Numbered from the stretch's first letter, positions 38,391-46,976 are shown. The stretch is 64,000 nt of DNA from Archangium minus (GCF_044360475.1 NZ_CP043494.1:6758001-6822000); one strand, 5' to 3'. Made by a program: numbers and translations. Notes: generated by a model from the sequence alone, not told the origin.

Positions 38391-40103
38391 TTACTCGAAG
38401 CGCTCCCCTTCCCCGAAACCCTGGAGGCTCCAGGCCGTCGGGCAGAAAGCATATGTCCCCGCGTGCGAGCCCCCCAGCAGCAGCTTCAGCAGCGAGAAGC
38501 GCCGGTCTCCTCCTCCGTACACCTGAAGATCGAAGCGCCCCGGCACCTTCGCCAGCTCCATCGCGCGCCGGCAGGCCTCCTCGAAGCCCTCCGTCCGGTC
38601 CACCAGCCCCACCGCGAGCGCTCGCGTGCCGCTGTACACCCGCCCCTCCCCCAGCGCGTGGATCTCCTCCTTCGTCCGGCCCCGCGCCTTCGCCACGTGC
38701 TCGAGGAACGCCTGGTACGTCTCCTCCACCTCGGCCTCCATCAAGGCCCGCTCGTGCTCGGTGAAGCCCCGCGTGGACGAGTAGATGCCCGCATTCTCCC
38801 CCCGGGTGATGAGCGTGCGGTGCACCCCCACCTTCTCCATCAGCCCCGAGGTGTCGAACTTCCCCGCGAACACGCCGATGGAGCCCACGATGGCGTGCGG
38901 CGTGGCCCAGATCTCCTTCGCCCCCAGCGCCGCCATGTAGCCACCACTCGCCGCCACCCGGTCCACGAAGGCGATGACTGGCTTCTTCTTCGCCACCCGC
39001 TGCACCGCCTCCAGGATGATCTCCGAGGCCACCGCCGAGCCCCCCGAGCTCGACACGTACAGCACCACCGCCTTCGCCCTCCGGTTGCGCCCCGCCGCGC
39101 GCAGCGCCTTCACCACCGCCTCCGAGCCCGCCATCTGGCCCGTCACCCCCGACCCGCCCTTCCCCGTGACGATCATCCCCGACACCGGCACCACCGCCAG
39201 CCGGGGCAGGGGCCGCAACCGGCGCCAGCGCACCGGTGGCCACGGCAGCCTCGCCAGGTACATCGGCATGGGCTCCAGGCCCTCGCCCTCCTCATCCGCC
39301 TCGCCCTCCGAGCCCTTTCCGTTCAATCGCTCGGGCAGCGCCGCCTCGTCACACACCCCGTCGATGAGCCCCTCCGCCGCCGCGCGCCTCGCGCTGTAGG
39401 GGCCCCCGTCAATCCACGCCCTCACCTGCTCCGGGGTGCGCCGCCGACCCTTCGCGAGGGTGTCCACCAGCTCGGCGTACCGCTCGTCGAGGAAGGACTC
39501 CAGGACCTCCCGCTGGATGTTCGACACGTGCGGGAGCGTGAAGAGCTCGGGCATCGTCTTGTACTCGCCCCGCCGGAAGAAGTGCGCCTGGACGCCGATC
39601 CGCCCGAGTCCCTCGCCCAGCGCCATCGCCTCCGCCGCGTAGCCCACCAGCTCCAGCCGCCCCGCTGGGGACAGCAGCGCCTCGTCCGCCGCGCACATCA
39701 CCTGGTACCCCAGGTTGTCCACGCCCACCGCCCAGGCCACCACCCGCTTGCCCGCTCCCCTGAAGCCCTCGAGCAGCTTCACCAGCACGTCCCGCTTCGC
39801 CGGCGGCACCGCCAGATCCTCTAGCTCCAGAAGGATGCCCTTCACCTTCGGGTCCTTCGCCAGCAACTCCAGCGTCTCCCGGAAGCCCTCCAGCGAGGTC
39901 ACCGTGGCCGGCTCCGGGCGGTTCTGCCCCCCCAACAGCCCCAGACTGCGCCGCCGGGGCTGCGCACGGTAGGGAGGATCCCCCGTCAACCGGAACCGGA
40001 CGTAGGCGGGCCGGTGGCGGGCCCCCATCAGACGGAAGGGCAGACCCAGCAGGTGCCGCAGAAACAACAGCAGGTTGAGCAGAGGAATGAAGAGGAGGCG
40101 CAC
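38391..40103 (-). CDS. sppA: Signal peptide peptidase SppA (67K type, S49)
   Basis: 570 aa with an N-terminal membrane anchor (about 3-20) and two tandem S49 domains. In this long form the catalytic dyad is split: the general-base Lys sits in the first half (K182 in FRRGEYKTMPELF) and the nucleophile Ser in the second (S386 in VAASGGYMAA). It degrades leftover signal peptides at the inner membrane. GSIGV and the late EALVEE-like helices are typical. It heads the operon with a zinc-ribbon protein and a lipoprotein. The acidic insert (about 263-278) between the halves is lineage-specific. Confidence 0.93.
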   Translation of the reverse strand: MRLLFIPLLNLLLFLRHLLGLPFRLMGARHRPAYVRFRLTGDPPYRAQPRRRSLGLLGGQNRPEPATVTSLEGFRETLELLAKDPKVKGILLELEDLAVPPAKRDVLVKLLEGFRGAGKRVVAWAVGVDNLGYQVMCAADEALLSPAGRLELVGYAAEAMALGEGLGRIGVQAHFFRRGEYKTMPELFTLPHVSNIQREVLESFLDERYAELVDTLAKGRRRTPEQVRAWIDGGPYSARRAAAEGLIDGVCDEAALPERLNGKGSEGEADEEGEGLEPMPMYLARLPWPPVRWRRLRPLPRLAVVPVSGMIVTGKGGSGVTGQMAGSEAVVKALRAAGRNRRAKAVVLYVSSSGGSAVASEIILEAVQRVAKKKPVIAFVDRVAASGGYMAALGAKEIWATPHAIVGSIGVFAGKFDTSGLMEKVGVHRTLITRGENAGIYSSTRGFTEHERALMEAEVEETYQAFLEHVAKARGRTKEEIHALGEGRVYSGTRALAVGLVDRTEGFEEACRRAMELAKVPGRFDLQVYGGGDRRFSLLKLLLGGSHAGTYAFCPTAWSLQGFGEGERFE

Positions 40104-40182
40104 AGTCCGCGCCTAATGGACCCCCGGGGGCGACGCAAGCCTTGTTCTTCGCACCTGTAAGGTCGTGGTACGCTGCGCGCCC

Positions 40183-40536
40183 ATGCGCCTCCCCTCCGTC
40201 TCGCATCTGCTGGTCGTCTTCGTGCTCGTCACTGGCGGCGCCGCCCTGGCCCAGCGGCGGCAACTCCATGACTTTCAGGGGCAGGAGATGACCCAGGAGG
40301 AGCGTGAAGCCGCGCGCTCCCGTCCGAAGTACAACATCAACTCCTACGGCAATGACATCCAGATCAAGGAAGAGCCCATTCCCTGGAAGGCCCTCGGCCT
40401 GGCGTGCATTGCGTTCCTGGTGACCGCGCCCTTCGCCTGGCGCATCTACAAGGGCACCACCAAGGAGATCGCCGAGGCCAACGTGTTCGGTGTCTCGAGC
40501 GCCCGCGTCGCCGAGGGCGAGGAAGAGCAGCCGTAA
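40183..40536 (+). CDS. Small secreted/membrane protein of unknown function
   Basis: 117 aa. A signal peptide (about 1-23, cleaved after AALA) is followed by an extracytoplasmic stretch (QRRQLHDFQGQEMTQEER), then one membrane helix (WKALGLACIAFLVTAPFAWRIY, about 68-89) and a short Glu-rich tail. ATG 40183 is preferred over the upstream in-frame start, which lacks a signal peptide. The stop codon lies in the loop region of a 14-bp hairpin that continues into the cytochrome-like gene. Function unknown; a role beside the downstream cytochrome is suggested only by position. Confidence 0.6.
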   Translation: MRLPSVSHLLVVFVLVTGGAALAQRRQLHDFQGQEMTQEEREAARSRPKYNINSYGNDIQIKEEPIPWKALGLACIAFLVTAPFAWRIYKGTTKEIAEANVFGVSSARVAEGEEEQP

Positions 40537-40982
40537 CACGGCTGCTCTTCCAGGCCTCCGCCGCGGAGCCCAAGAAGGCCACCCCCAAGGCCGCGGAGGC
40601 GAAGGAGCACCCCAGTCTGCCCGCGCCGGACTACCTCCCCGAGGCCGCGCGCACCCTGCTGCGCAAGAAGATGGGTCGCCACGGGCTGGACGCGAGGGAC
40701 CTGATGTTTGGGGTGACGCTGCTGCGCCATGACGTGGTGCGAGCCGCCGCCCAGCGCATCGCCTCCGAGCCCCGACTGGTGCGTCCCGAGGCCGGCGCCG
40801 AGGACGACCCGAGCACCTTCCTGCCCGAGCGATTCTTCGTGCTCCAGGACGAGGTGCGCATGCGAGCCCAGGCTGTCGCGGCTGCCGCCGAGAAGCGTGA
40901 CGACACCGCGCTCGCCGAGAGCTACGGCCTGCTCGTGCAGACGTGTGTCTCTTGCCACTCGGTGTACCTGAAGCGCGAGTGA
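40404..40982 (+). CDS. Class II (cytochrome c-prime-like) c-type cytochrome, start unclear
   Basis: The reliable part starts about 40542 (LLFQASAAEPKKA) and runs to the C-terminal heme motif CVSCHSVYLKRE. A single CXXCH close to the end of a helical protein is the hallmark of class II c cytochromes. The oddity is the 5' end: no ATG/GTG/TTG lies between 40404 and the protein-like region. The ATG at 40404 would overlap the previous gene by 133 nt with Arg-rich, non-coding-like sequence. A signal peptide, needed for heme attachment, is missing apart from a cleavage-site-like ASAA. A CTG at 40542, or loss of the true start through the hairpin at 40521-40551, are the options. Coordinates use the only standard start. 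Confidence 0.6.
   Translation: MHCVPGDRALRLAHLQGHHQGDRRGQRVRCLERPRRRGRGRAAVTRLLFQASAAEPKKATPKAAEAKEHPSLPAPDYLPEAARTLLRKKMGRHGLDARDLMFGVTLLRHDVVRAAAQRIASEPRLVRPEAGAEDDPSTFLPERFFVLQDEVRMRAQAVAAAAEKRDDTALAESYGLLVQTCVSCHSVYLKRE
40521..40551. repeat. 14-bp perfect inverted repeat across a gene junction
   Basis: GGAAGAGCAGCCGT (40521-40534), loop AAC, ACGGCTGCTCTTCC (40538-40551). The left arm encodes the last residues of the upstream protein and starts its TAA stop. The right arm lies where the start and signal peptide of the downstream cytochrome would be expected. There is no T-tract, so it is not a typical intrinsic terminator. Confidence 0.85.
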
Positions 40983-41182
40983 GCGCGCCCCTGGCGTCAG
41001 GCCAGGTGTTGAAGGTTACGACTGCATGCATGCCGGGCAGGAGCCCAGGCGACCACACGGTGTTGTTTCTTCGGAGACGTCCCCGCTGGTGGTAATCCTG
41101 GCCGCGCACGCGCCCTCGCGATGAGCGAGTCTCGCGCCCCCCCTCACCGAGCACACGCATAGCCAGAAGCGAGCAGACCCCC

Positions 41183-42352
41183 ATGAAGACGGCAGCCGCC
41201 ATGCGCATGGAGGAGCCTCCCCGGTCCTCCTTCCCGGGCCTCGATGACGAGGCCTTCGCCCGTGACCTCCAGGCCCTCCGCACAGAGATGGAGGCGTCGC
41301 TCGGCCCCGAAGACCTTGCGCACTTCCGGAAGATTCAACGCTGGGGCCGCGTGTGCTCGGCACTCGGCTATGCGACGGCGTGGCTGGCGCCCAATCCGCT
41401 CTCGGCGCTGCTCATCGCGCAGGGCAGCACGGCCCGCTGGACGATGATGGCGCACCACGTCACGCACCGCGGCTATGACCGCGTGCCCGGCATGCCCGAG
41501 CACTCCACGGGACGCCACTTCGCCACCGGGTGGCGCCGCTTCATCGACTGGCCAGATTGGATTCACCCCGACGCCTGGCGACATGAGCACAACGCGCTCC
41601 ACCACGGGCGCACCGGCGAGACGGCGGATCCGGATCTGGTGGAAGAGAACACCGAGTTTCTGCGCCGCTCCTCCATGCCCCTGGTGGCGAAGTACGCGAT
41701 CGTCGCCTTCTACGCCTGCACCTGGAAGGTGACGTACTACGCGCCCAACACCTTCCTGGAGTGGCGGCGCGCCGAGCGCCGACGTGCGGGCCAGCCTGAT
41801 GATGGCAGCAACCTCCGGCTGATAACGGCCTTCAACCCGCTCACCGCCGAGGGCCGGGACTTCTGGCGGACGTGCCTCCTGCCCTACGCGGGCGTGCGCT
41901 TCGCGCTCCTCCCTGCCCTCTTCGCGCCGCTCGGGGGCTGGGCCGTGTTCAGCGTGTTCGCCAACAGTGTCCTCGCCGAGGTGTTCACGAACATCCAGAG
42001 CTTCGTGCTGATTGCACCGAACCACGCGGGCGAGGACCTCTACCGATTCCACGGCCGCGCCGAGAGCCACGCGGAGTTCTGTGTGCGACAGGTGGTCGGC
42101 TCGGCGAACTACGCCACCGGCAGCGATGTGGTCGACTTCCTCCACGGCTGGCTCAACTACCAGATCGAGCACCACCTCTGGCCGAGCCTGCCCATGAGCA
42201 AGTACCAGCAGATCCAACCCCGGGTGAAGGCGCTGTGCGAGAAGCACGGCGTGCCCTACGTGCAGGAGAGCGTCTTCCGCCGCGTGAAGAAGCTCGTCGA
42301 CATCATGGTGGGCAAGACCTCGATGCGCACGATGCCCACGCCGGGCCAGTGA
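41183..42352 (+). CDS. Membrane fatty acid desaturase
   Basis: 389 aa. It has the three His boxes of diiron membrane desaturases: HHVTH (about 93-97), HEHNALHH (about 134-141) and QIEHHLWP (about 327-334), between hydrophobic segments. It introduces a double bond into an acyl chain, probably of membrane lipid or acyl-CoA. The final QIEHH form is that of front-end and related lipid desaturases. Its stop overlaps the start of the lipoprotein gene (TGATG), so the following toxin-like pair may have been inserted flush against it. ATG 41183 has no strong ribosome site; an in-frame ATG 18 nt later is possible. Confidence 0.9.
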   Translation: MKTAAAMRMEEPPRSSFPGLDDEAFARDLQALRTEMEASLGPEDLAHFRKIQRWGRVCSALGYATAWLAPNPLSALLIAQGSTARWTMMAHHVTHRGYDRVPGMPEHSTGRHFATGWRRFIDWPDWIHPDAWRHEHNALHHGRTGETADPDLVEENTEFLRRSSMPLVAKYAIVAFYACTWKVTYYAPNTFLEWRRAERRRAGQPDDGSNLRLITAFNPLTAEGRDFWRTCLLPYAGVRFALLPALFAPLGGWAVFSVFANSVLAEVFTNIQSFVLIAPNHAGEDLYRFHGRAESHAEFCVRQVVGSANYATGSDVVDFLHGWLNYQIEHHLWPSLPMSKYQQIQPRVKALCEKHGVPYVQESVFRRVKKLVDIMVGKTSMRTMPTPGQ

Positions 42353-43116
42353 TGAGGGGCCTCCTCCTGGTGGGTGCCGTGCTGTTGGCCGGCTGTGCCA
42401 CGCAGGCGCCCATGCGGCCACCGCCAGGAGGCCACTACGCGCAGTCCACGGACTCAGCGACGAGTGGCTGCCTGCGCAACCCCTCCTGCTACACCACCGC
42501 GCCGGGCGAGGAGCCTGTCCTCCCATGGGTGTCTCGTGCAGTGGAAACGGCCAGGACCCTCTCCACCCTCAAGGAGTTCCTCGAAGAAGCCGACCTGCGC
42601 CTCGTCGAGAATCTGCTCATCGAGTGCGCCAAGGAGGCGGACTTCCAGGTCAACGAGCGGGAATACGGCGAGGGCAGAACCCCGGATGATGCCGAGTGCG
42701 ACAGGGTGGTCGGCTACGACGAGAAGGGGAAAAAAGTGACGCGGGCCATGGAGCTTGGGACCATGAAGCACGCGGTGGCCTTCGCTTGTGTCCGGCAGCG
42801 GCTCCTCACGCGCTTCCCAGAGAACATCTCGATAGAACCCCGCTATGCACCACCTGGCCCGACACCAGGGCAATCCGTGCTGACCGACCAATGGACGGGC
42901 TCTCTCAAGCCCGACATCGTCCTGCACTTCGCGCGCAATCCCACCAGGATTCAATGCATCTTTGATTTCAAATTTCCCTGTACGCTCGTGAGCAAGAGCA
43001 ACCCACTCGGCCCAAAGACTTCTGATGTCCGCGCACAATTGGAGAAATACGACAAACTGGGCGGCAACTGCCCCTCGGGCATCGTAACGCCCCAGCTTGG
43101 AGTCAATCATGAATGA
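42352..43116 (+). CDS. Lipoprotein toxin candidate with PD-(D/E)XK-like nuclease domain (SitA-like)
   Basis: 254 aa. The lipoprotein signal peptide has lipobox LLAGC15. A Pro/Ser-rich segment with C40 and C46 and a helical middle (LSTLKEFLEEADLRLVENLLIECAKEADFQV) precede a C-terminal domain with P187-D188 and, 16 residues on, D205-F-K207, then QLEKYDKL. That is the D...(D/E)XK core plus Q/xxxY helix of restriction-endonuclease-fold toxins. Base composition drops toward the 3' end. It overlaps by 8 nt a DUF3396 (type VI immunity family) gene. Lipoprotein toxin plus immediately downstream immunity matches the SitA/SitI systems delivered by outer-membrane exchange in myxobacteria; a T6SS effector is the alternative. 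Confidence 0.65.
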   Translation: MRGLLLVGAVLLAGCATQAPMRPPPGGHYAQSTDSATSGCLRNPSCYTTAPGEEPVLPWVSRAVETARTLSTLKEFLEEADLRLVENLLIECAKEADFQVNEREYGEGRTPDDAECDRVVGYDEKGKKVTRAMELGTMKHAVAFACVRQRLLTRFPENISIEPRYAPPGPTPGQSVLTDQWTGSLKPDIVLHFARNPTRIQCIFDFKFPCTLVSKSNPLGPKTSDVRAQLEKYDKLGGNCPSGIVTPQLGVNHE

Positions 43117-44095
43117 GCACTACCCCCGGATTCGCCATTACGGACCCACGCGGCAGGGGGAGCGGCTGCTCATCCGCGAGACCATTCGCATCACCTTTTA
43201 CATGCCCTATGACCATGTGGATCTGGCAACAGGGGTGAGTAGAGCCCTCGATAGCTACATTCGAGCCGTGGGCGAGGGACCTGAAACCGTCTGCGGCTGG
43301 GCTCCCGGCGGCGGTGAGTACTCCCCCCTGAATGCAGAACAGTGGGCTCGTATTCGACACTTGCTGCGTCCAGACCGGCTCGTCCGCTTCGCCGATGACC
43401 ACAGTAGGGATTTCCTCGATCAGATGGTGAAGAGTGGCTTCGAGACGTACCTCTACATCGATGGAGATCCCTCTCATCCCACCGGATATGGATTCACCTA
43501 CTGCGCCCGGGTGCCGTGGCGATCGCCCCCTGAAGGCAGCGTGAGCGTGCTGAGCGCCACCCTCCCCACCGAGTATCTTGAGCAGCACGGTCCGGGACGA
43601 GTACGGGAATTGGCCCTGGAGATGGCCTCTCCCCTGCTCTTTTCCACCGGCCATGCCGGGCTGGCTTTCGAGTTCCTGGGCTCGCGCACTCGCCTTCTGT
43701 CCGAAATCCGCGAGGAGCTCTTCCGCTACCCGGGAATGGACGTGTCCCGCTGGGGAATTCTGTGTCACCAGGGCACGCGCGTGGACGGTGTGCACTGGCT
43801 CAACTTCCTGGGCCAACCGGTGCTGGGCGAGGTGGGCGGCGCGGCGGGCTTGCGCTCCCGGCTCCACTCTCCAGGAACCACCGTGCAGGAGATGGAGGGC
43901 GAGCGTGCACTGGTGACGCTCGGGCCTTGGCCCGAGGCGGGAGACCTCGCACAGGGCCACAACCTGCCCGCCTACCGCGAGCTCGCGCACGTGCTGGAGC
44001 CCTGGTTGGAGGCCTTCTCCCCCGGCTACGTCAACTCCTGGCGGGGCTACTCCGAGGAGGACGTCCGTCGATGGTGGCGCCGCTTCCTCGACTGA
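43109..44095 (+). CDS. DUF3396 / type VI immunity family protein (SitI-like)
   Basis: 328 aa, no signal peptide, so cytoplasmic like an immunity protein for a nuclease. Family marks: ITFYMPYDHVDLATGVSRALDSYIRAVG at the start, VSATLPTEYLEQHGPGRVRELALEMASPL in the middle with GHAGLAFEF, then GVHWLNFLGQPVLGEVGGAAGLRSRL and LPAYRELAHVLEPW near the end. ATG 43109 has TTGGAG 6 nt upstream and overlaps the lipoprotein gene by 8 nt, so toxin and immunity are made together. It is expected to bind and block the nuclease domain of the upstream protein. Other members of the family protect against type VI effectors. Confidence 0.82.
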   Translation: MNEHYPRIRHYGPTRQGERLLIRETIRITFYMPYDHVDLATGVSRALDSYIRAVGEGPETVCGWAPGGGEYSPLNAEQWARIRHLLRPDRLVRFADDHSRDFLDQMVKSGFETYLYIDGDPSHPTGYGFTYCARVPWRSPPEGSVSVLSATLPTEYLEQHGPGRVRELALEMASPLLFSTGHAGLAFEFLGSRTRLLSEIREELFRYPGMDVSRWGILCHQGTRVDGVHWLNFLGQPVLGEVGGAAGLRSRLHSPGTTVQEMEGERALVTLGPWPEAGDLAQGHNLPAYRELAHVLEPWLEAFSPGYVNSWRGYSEEDVRRWWRRFLD

Positions 44096-44155
44096 ATCAC
44101 CCCCTCCTCGCCTGGGCTGGAGCCGGGACCGCCACTCCGACTACTGTCTCCGCTC

Positions 44156-44455
44156 GTGTCCGGCCCTCGACCGAAGACGTGCGCAGCGTGCGGGCGCGGT
44201 ATCGCCCCGAACGCGGTGTACTACCGCTTCACCCTCGTTCTCGAAGGTGAGCAGGACGTGCTCGGCCCTTCCGGAGGAAAAAGCTCGGAAGACGAGCTCG
44301 CTGCGCTCATGAAGCAGCTCGAGGAGGGGTCGGAGTCTCCCCAGGAGCTGGAGGATCAGGTGCACTGGGAGCGCAGCGGGGTCGTGTGCGCGGCGTGCCG
44401 CTCCGTGGTGGTACGCACGCTGTCCGCGCCACCGGAGCCAGCCAAACCCCACTGA
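44156..44455 (+). CDS. Small CXXC zinc-ribbon-like protein
   Basis: 99 aa, GTG start. CAACG at the N-terminus (9-13) and CAAC near the C-terminus (78-81) form a two-knuckle metal site around a 60-residue insert that is Ser/Glu-rich and partly helical (ELAALMKQLEEG). No membrane segment. It converges with the ABC permease gene, with 8 nt between the stops. Function unknown. The GTG has no clear ribosome site. Confidence 0.55.
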   Translation: MSGPRPKTCAACGRGIAPNAVYYRFTLVLEGEQDVLGPSGGKSSEDELAALMKQLEEGSESPQELEDQVHWERSGVVCAACRSVVVRTLSAPPEPAKPH

Positions 44456-44463
44456 GCCCCGGC

Positions 44464-46194
44464 TCAGGACGCCGTCTCGGTACCTTCCCTCGACACATCG
44501 AGCCGGTCGAAGGCATGGCCCAGGCCCACCACGCCCAGTGCCACCTCGACCCCGAGCACCACCGCCGCGACGAGCCCCGCGAAGGGGAACGCCCACACGC
44601 CAAAGCCCAGGAGGCGGTCCAATCCGAAGCCCACCAGGGCAGCCAGGAGCGCCGCGGGCAGCAGCCCCACCAACAGCACCACCAGAGTACCCGCCAGCGT
44701 CAGCAACCGCTGACCGAGCGCCTCGAGACCGCGTACCCGCTCGCCCTCCGGTGGCAGCCACGCCGGGAAGAGCACCACCGCCGCGTTCTGCACGAAGAGC
44801 CCCCCGAGTGACACCGCCGGCAGCACCCAGAACGCGCCGAGGCCAGCCGCCACCCACAACTCGGCCCGCTCTCCCCCCCGCCACCCCGCGAGCACCACCG
44901 CCAGCAGAACAAGCCCCATCTGCATCGCACCGAGCAGCAACGCCGGCGCGGCGAGCTCCGCCGCCACCACCTGCCTCCCGGTGAGCGGCAACGCTCGCAG
45001 CTGCTCCAACCGGGGCAGATCCATCCGCAGGTCCACGCGCACAGCGGACGGGCCGAAGAAGCACAGCACCACCGCGAGCCCTCCGCACATGGGCACCATG
45101 AACATGCGCACGTTGGTGAGGATCTCCCCCAGGCTCCCTCCCGAGGACACCGAGGCCACGAGCCCCCCCACCAGCCCCGCGATGATGAGCCGCCCCGCCC
45201 CACCCAGCCGCCGTGCGGCGACAAGATTCTTCCAGAGGATCGCCACCTCCGGCCGGCCCGTGGGCGCGAGTCGGAAGAGCGTCGAGCCCGCACGGATGGG
45301 CGTGGGGCGGCCTCCCTGTCGCGAGAGCTGCTCCCGGAGTCGGGCTCGCTCCTCGGCGCGGAGCACCGCGGACTCCTCGAAGGGCACCGCCGATTTCATC
45401 ACCCAGACGTAGTGCACCGCGAGCAGCCCGAGCGCGAGCGGCAGGGCCTTCAAAAAGCCCCACACATCCGGCGCGAGCGGCAGGGCCACCAGCAATCGCC
45501 CCGGCCACAGCACCGGTGAGTCCATCAACGCGACGAGCCACGCCTGGAGCTGCCGGGGATGATTCAACTGCTGCGGAAAGGGGTTCTCGCGCAGCGCGGC
45601 CATTCCCGCGCCAATCACCAAGGCAATCACCGCAGCCAAGGCGGCCCAGCGCAGCACCGTCCCGACCCCACCGTGCCGAGCGAGCCTCGTGCGCATGAAG
45701 GAGGCCGCCGTCACGTGCAGGTGCACCGTGGCGAGCGTCAGGGTGGAGCCCATGAAGAACAAGACAGGATGCGAGCGCACCACCCCGCTCACGAACACGG
45801 TGGCGAAGAAGGCACCCACGACCGAGCCCACGATGCCGCGCGCGAGCTTGTAGTGCAGCAGCCCCCGACGCGACACGGGCGCGGCGAAGAGCTGTTGCAC
45901 CTCCGTCTCGTTGAAGGACAGCGAGGGCCGATCCGGCCCCAGCGCCCAAGAAGAGAAGATCGTCCCCAGCATCGCGGCCGTGAGCATGAACTGGCCGAAG
46001 AGCTGCGCCACCGGCGGGGCCATGGCCTCCCGACCGGAATAGCCCAGCCGTCGCAGGAAGACGGAGTACAGGTACAACCCGCCCACCACCGCGCCCACGA
46101 GGTACTTCGGCTGACGCAGGCGCTGAAGCTGACGGAGCGCCCGGTTCCGCGCCGAGGCCACCCAGAGGAACGCCACCGCACGAGGAAAGCTCAC
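44464..46194 (-). CDS. ABC-2-like transporter permease
   Basis: 576 aa with roughly ten to twelve hydrophobic segments, e.g. YLVGAVVGGLYLYSVFL (about 31-47), LTLATVHLH and the C-terminal LVVLLVGLLPAALLAALVGF and LVAAVVLGVEVALGVVGLGHAF. A cytoplasmic loop (about 260-300) is Arg/Glu-rich. GTG start 46194 overlaps the TGA of the ATPase gene (GTGA), so the two are coupled. It forms the membrane part of an exporter with unknown substrate. The early membrane-integral LRQLQRLRQPKYLVG sequence resembles putative ABC exporters of unassigned substrate. Confidence 0.85.
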   Translation of the reverse strand: MSFPRAVAFLWVASARNRALRQLQRLRQPKYLVGAVVGGLYLYSVFLRRLGYSGREAMAPPVAQLFGQFMLTAAMLGTIFSSWALGPDRPSLSFNETEVQQLFAAPVSRRGLLHYKLARGIVGSVVGAFFATVFVSGVVRSHPVLFFMGSTLTLATVHLHVTAASFMRTRLARHGGVGTVLRWAALAAVIALVIGAGMAALRENPFPQQLNHPRQLQAWLVALMDSPVLWPGRLLVALPLAPDVWGFLKALPLALGLLAVHYVWVMKSAVPFEESAVLRAEERARLREQLSRQGGRPTPIRAGSTLFRLAPTGRPEVAILWKNLVAARRLGGAGRLIIAGLVGGLVASVSSGGSLGEILTNVRMFMVPMCGGLAVVLCFFGPSAVRVDLRMDLPRLEQLRALPLTGRQVVAAELAAPALLLGAMQMGLVLLAVVLAGWRGGERAELWVAAGLGAFWVLPAVSLGGLFVQNAAVVLFPAWLPPEGERVRGLEALGQRLLTLAGTLVVLLVGLLPAALLAALVGFGLDRLLGFGVWAFPFAGLVAAVVLGVEVALGVVGLGHAFDRLDVSREGTETAS

Positions 46195-46976
46195 GGGCTC
46201 TCCCGCTCTGACCTAGGCTCGGGAGCCGCACTGGTGATGCGAATGAACAGCTCCTCCAGCGACGCACCCGCCCCCTCGGGGCCACTGAGGTGCGCCCGAA
46301 TGTCCGCGAGCGTCCCCAGCGCCACCACCCGTCCCCCGGCGATGACGAGGATGCGATGGCACAGCTCCTCCACCAGCGGCAGCAGGTGCGAGGAGAGCAC
46401 CAGCGCCGTCCCCTCCTCCGCGCGCCGGCGCAGCGAGGCCTTCATGCGACGGATGGCCAGCGGATCCAACCCCGTGAGCGGCTCGTCCAGGATGATGAGC
46501 CGGGGCGAATGCAGGAAGCCGCACGCGATGGACAGCTTCTGCTTCATCCCGCGCGACAGCTCTCCGGGCAGGGCCTTCTCCTTGTTGGCCAGCTCCATCT
46601 CATCGAGCAGCGCCCGAGCCCGCTCCTCCCAGTCCTCCACCCCGTACAGCCGAGCCACGAAGTTCAGGTGCTCCCAGACGGTGAGGTACTCGAAGAGGCG
46701 CGGCTCATCCGGCAGGAATGCCAGCGCCCGCTTGGCCTCCACGGGGGCACTCGCCAGATCATGCCCAGCCACCCCCACACGCCCCGCCGACAGCGGCAGG
46801 ATGCCCGCCAGGCAGCGCAGCGTGGTCGTCTTCCCCGCCCCGTTGGGCCCCACCAGCCCGAGCACCTCGCCGGGAGCGATCTGGAACGTCAACCCTTGCA
46901 CGGCCCTCACGTCGCCGTAGGTCTTCTCCAGGCCCTGCACCTCCAGGACCGGCGCCGTCATCGGGACTTCGTTCAT
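46191..46976 (-). CDS. ABC transporter ATP-binding protein
   Basis: 261 aa. Walker A is GPNGAGKTTT, the signature is LSRGMKQKLS, Walker B is RLIILDEPLTGLDP and the H-loop is LVLSSHLL. The type is that of ABC-2 exporters (short N-terminus, C-terminal extension). Two starts, 46976 and 46961, are possible; the first is used. It is coupled with the permease downstream by a 4-nt overlap. Its promoter region is shared with the divergent guaB1-like gene (79 nt between starts). Confidence 0.95.
   Translation of the reverse strand: MNEVPMTAPVLEVQGLEKTYGDVRAVQGLTFQIAPGEVLGLVGPNGAGKTTTLRCLAGILPLSAGRVGVAGHDLASAPVEAKRALAFLPDEPRLFEYLTVWEHLNFVARLYGVEDWEERARALLDEMELANKEKALPGELSRGMKQKLSIACGFLHSPRLIILDEPLTGLDPLAIRRMKASLRRRAEEGTALVLSSHLLPLVEELCHRILVIAGGRVVALGTLADIRAHLSGPEGAGASLEELFIRITSAAPEPRSERESP

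Noticed and set aside
37148..38764. 538-aa open frame over the sppA operon
   Set aside because: Pro/Arg/His-rich, crosses several gene boundaries, no domain.
42352..44095. Ordinary metabolic lipoprotein plus unrelated gene
   Set aside because: The DUF3396 pattern and the nuclease-like core together fit a toxin/immunity pair better, although no search was run.
44453..44468. Small hairpin CTGAGCC/GGCTCAG between the zinc-ribbon-like protein and the ABC permease
   Set aside because: Only a 7-bp stem with a 2-nt loop and no T-tract; too weak to call a terminator.
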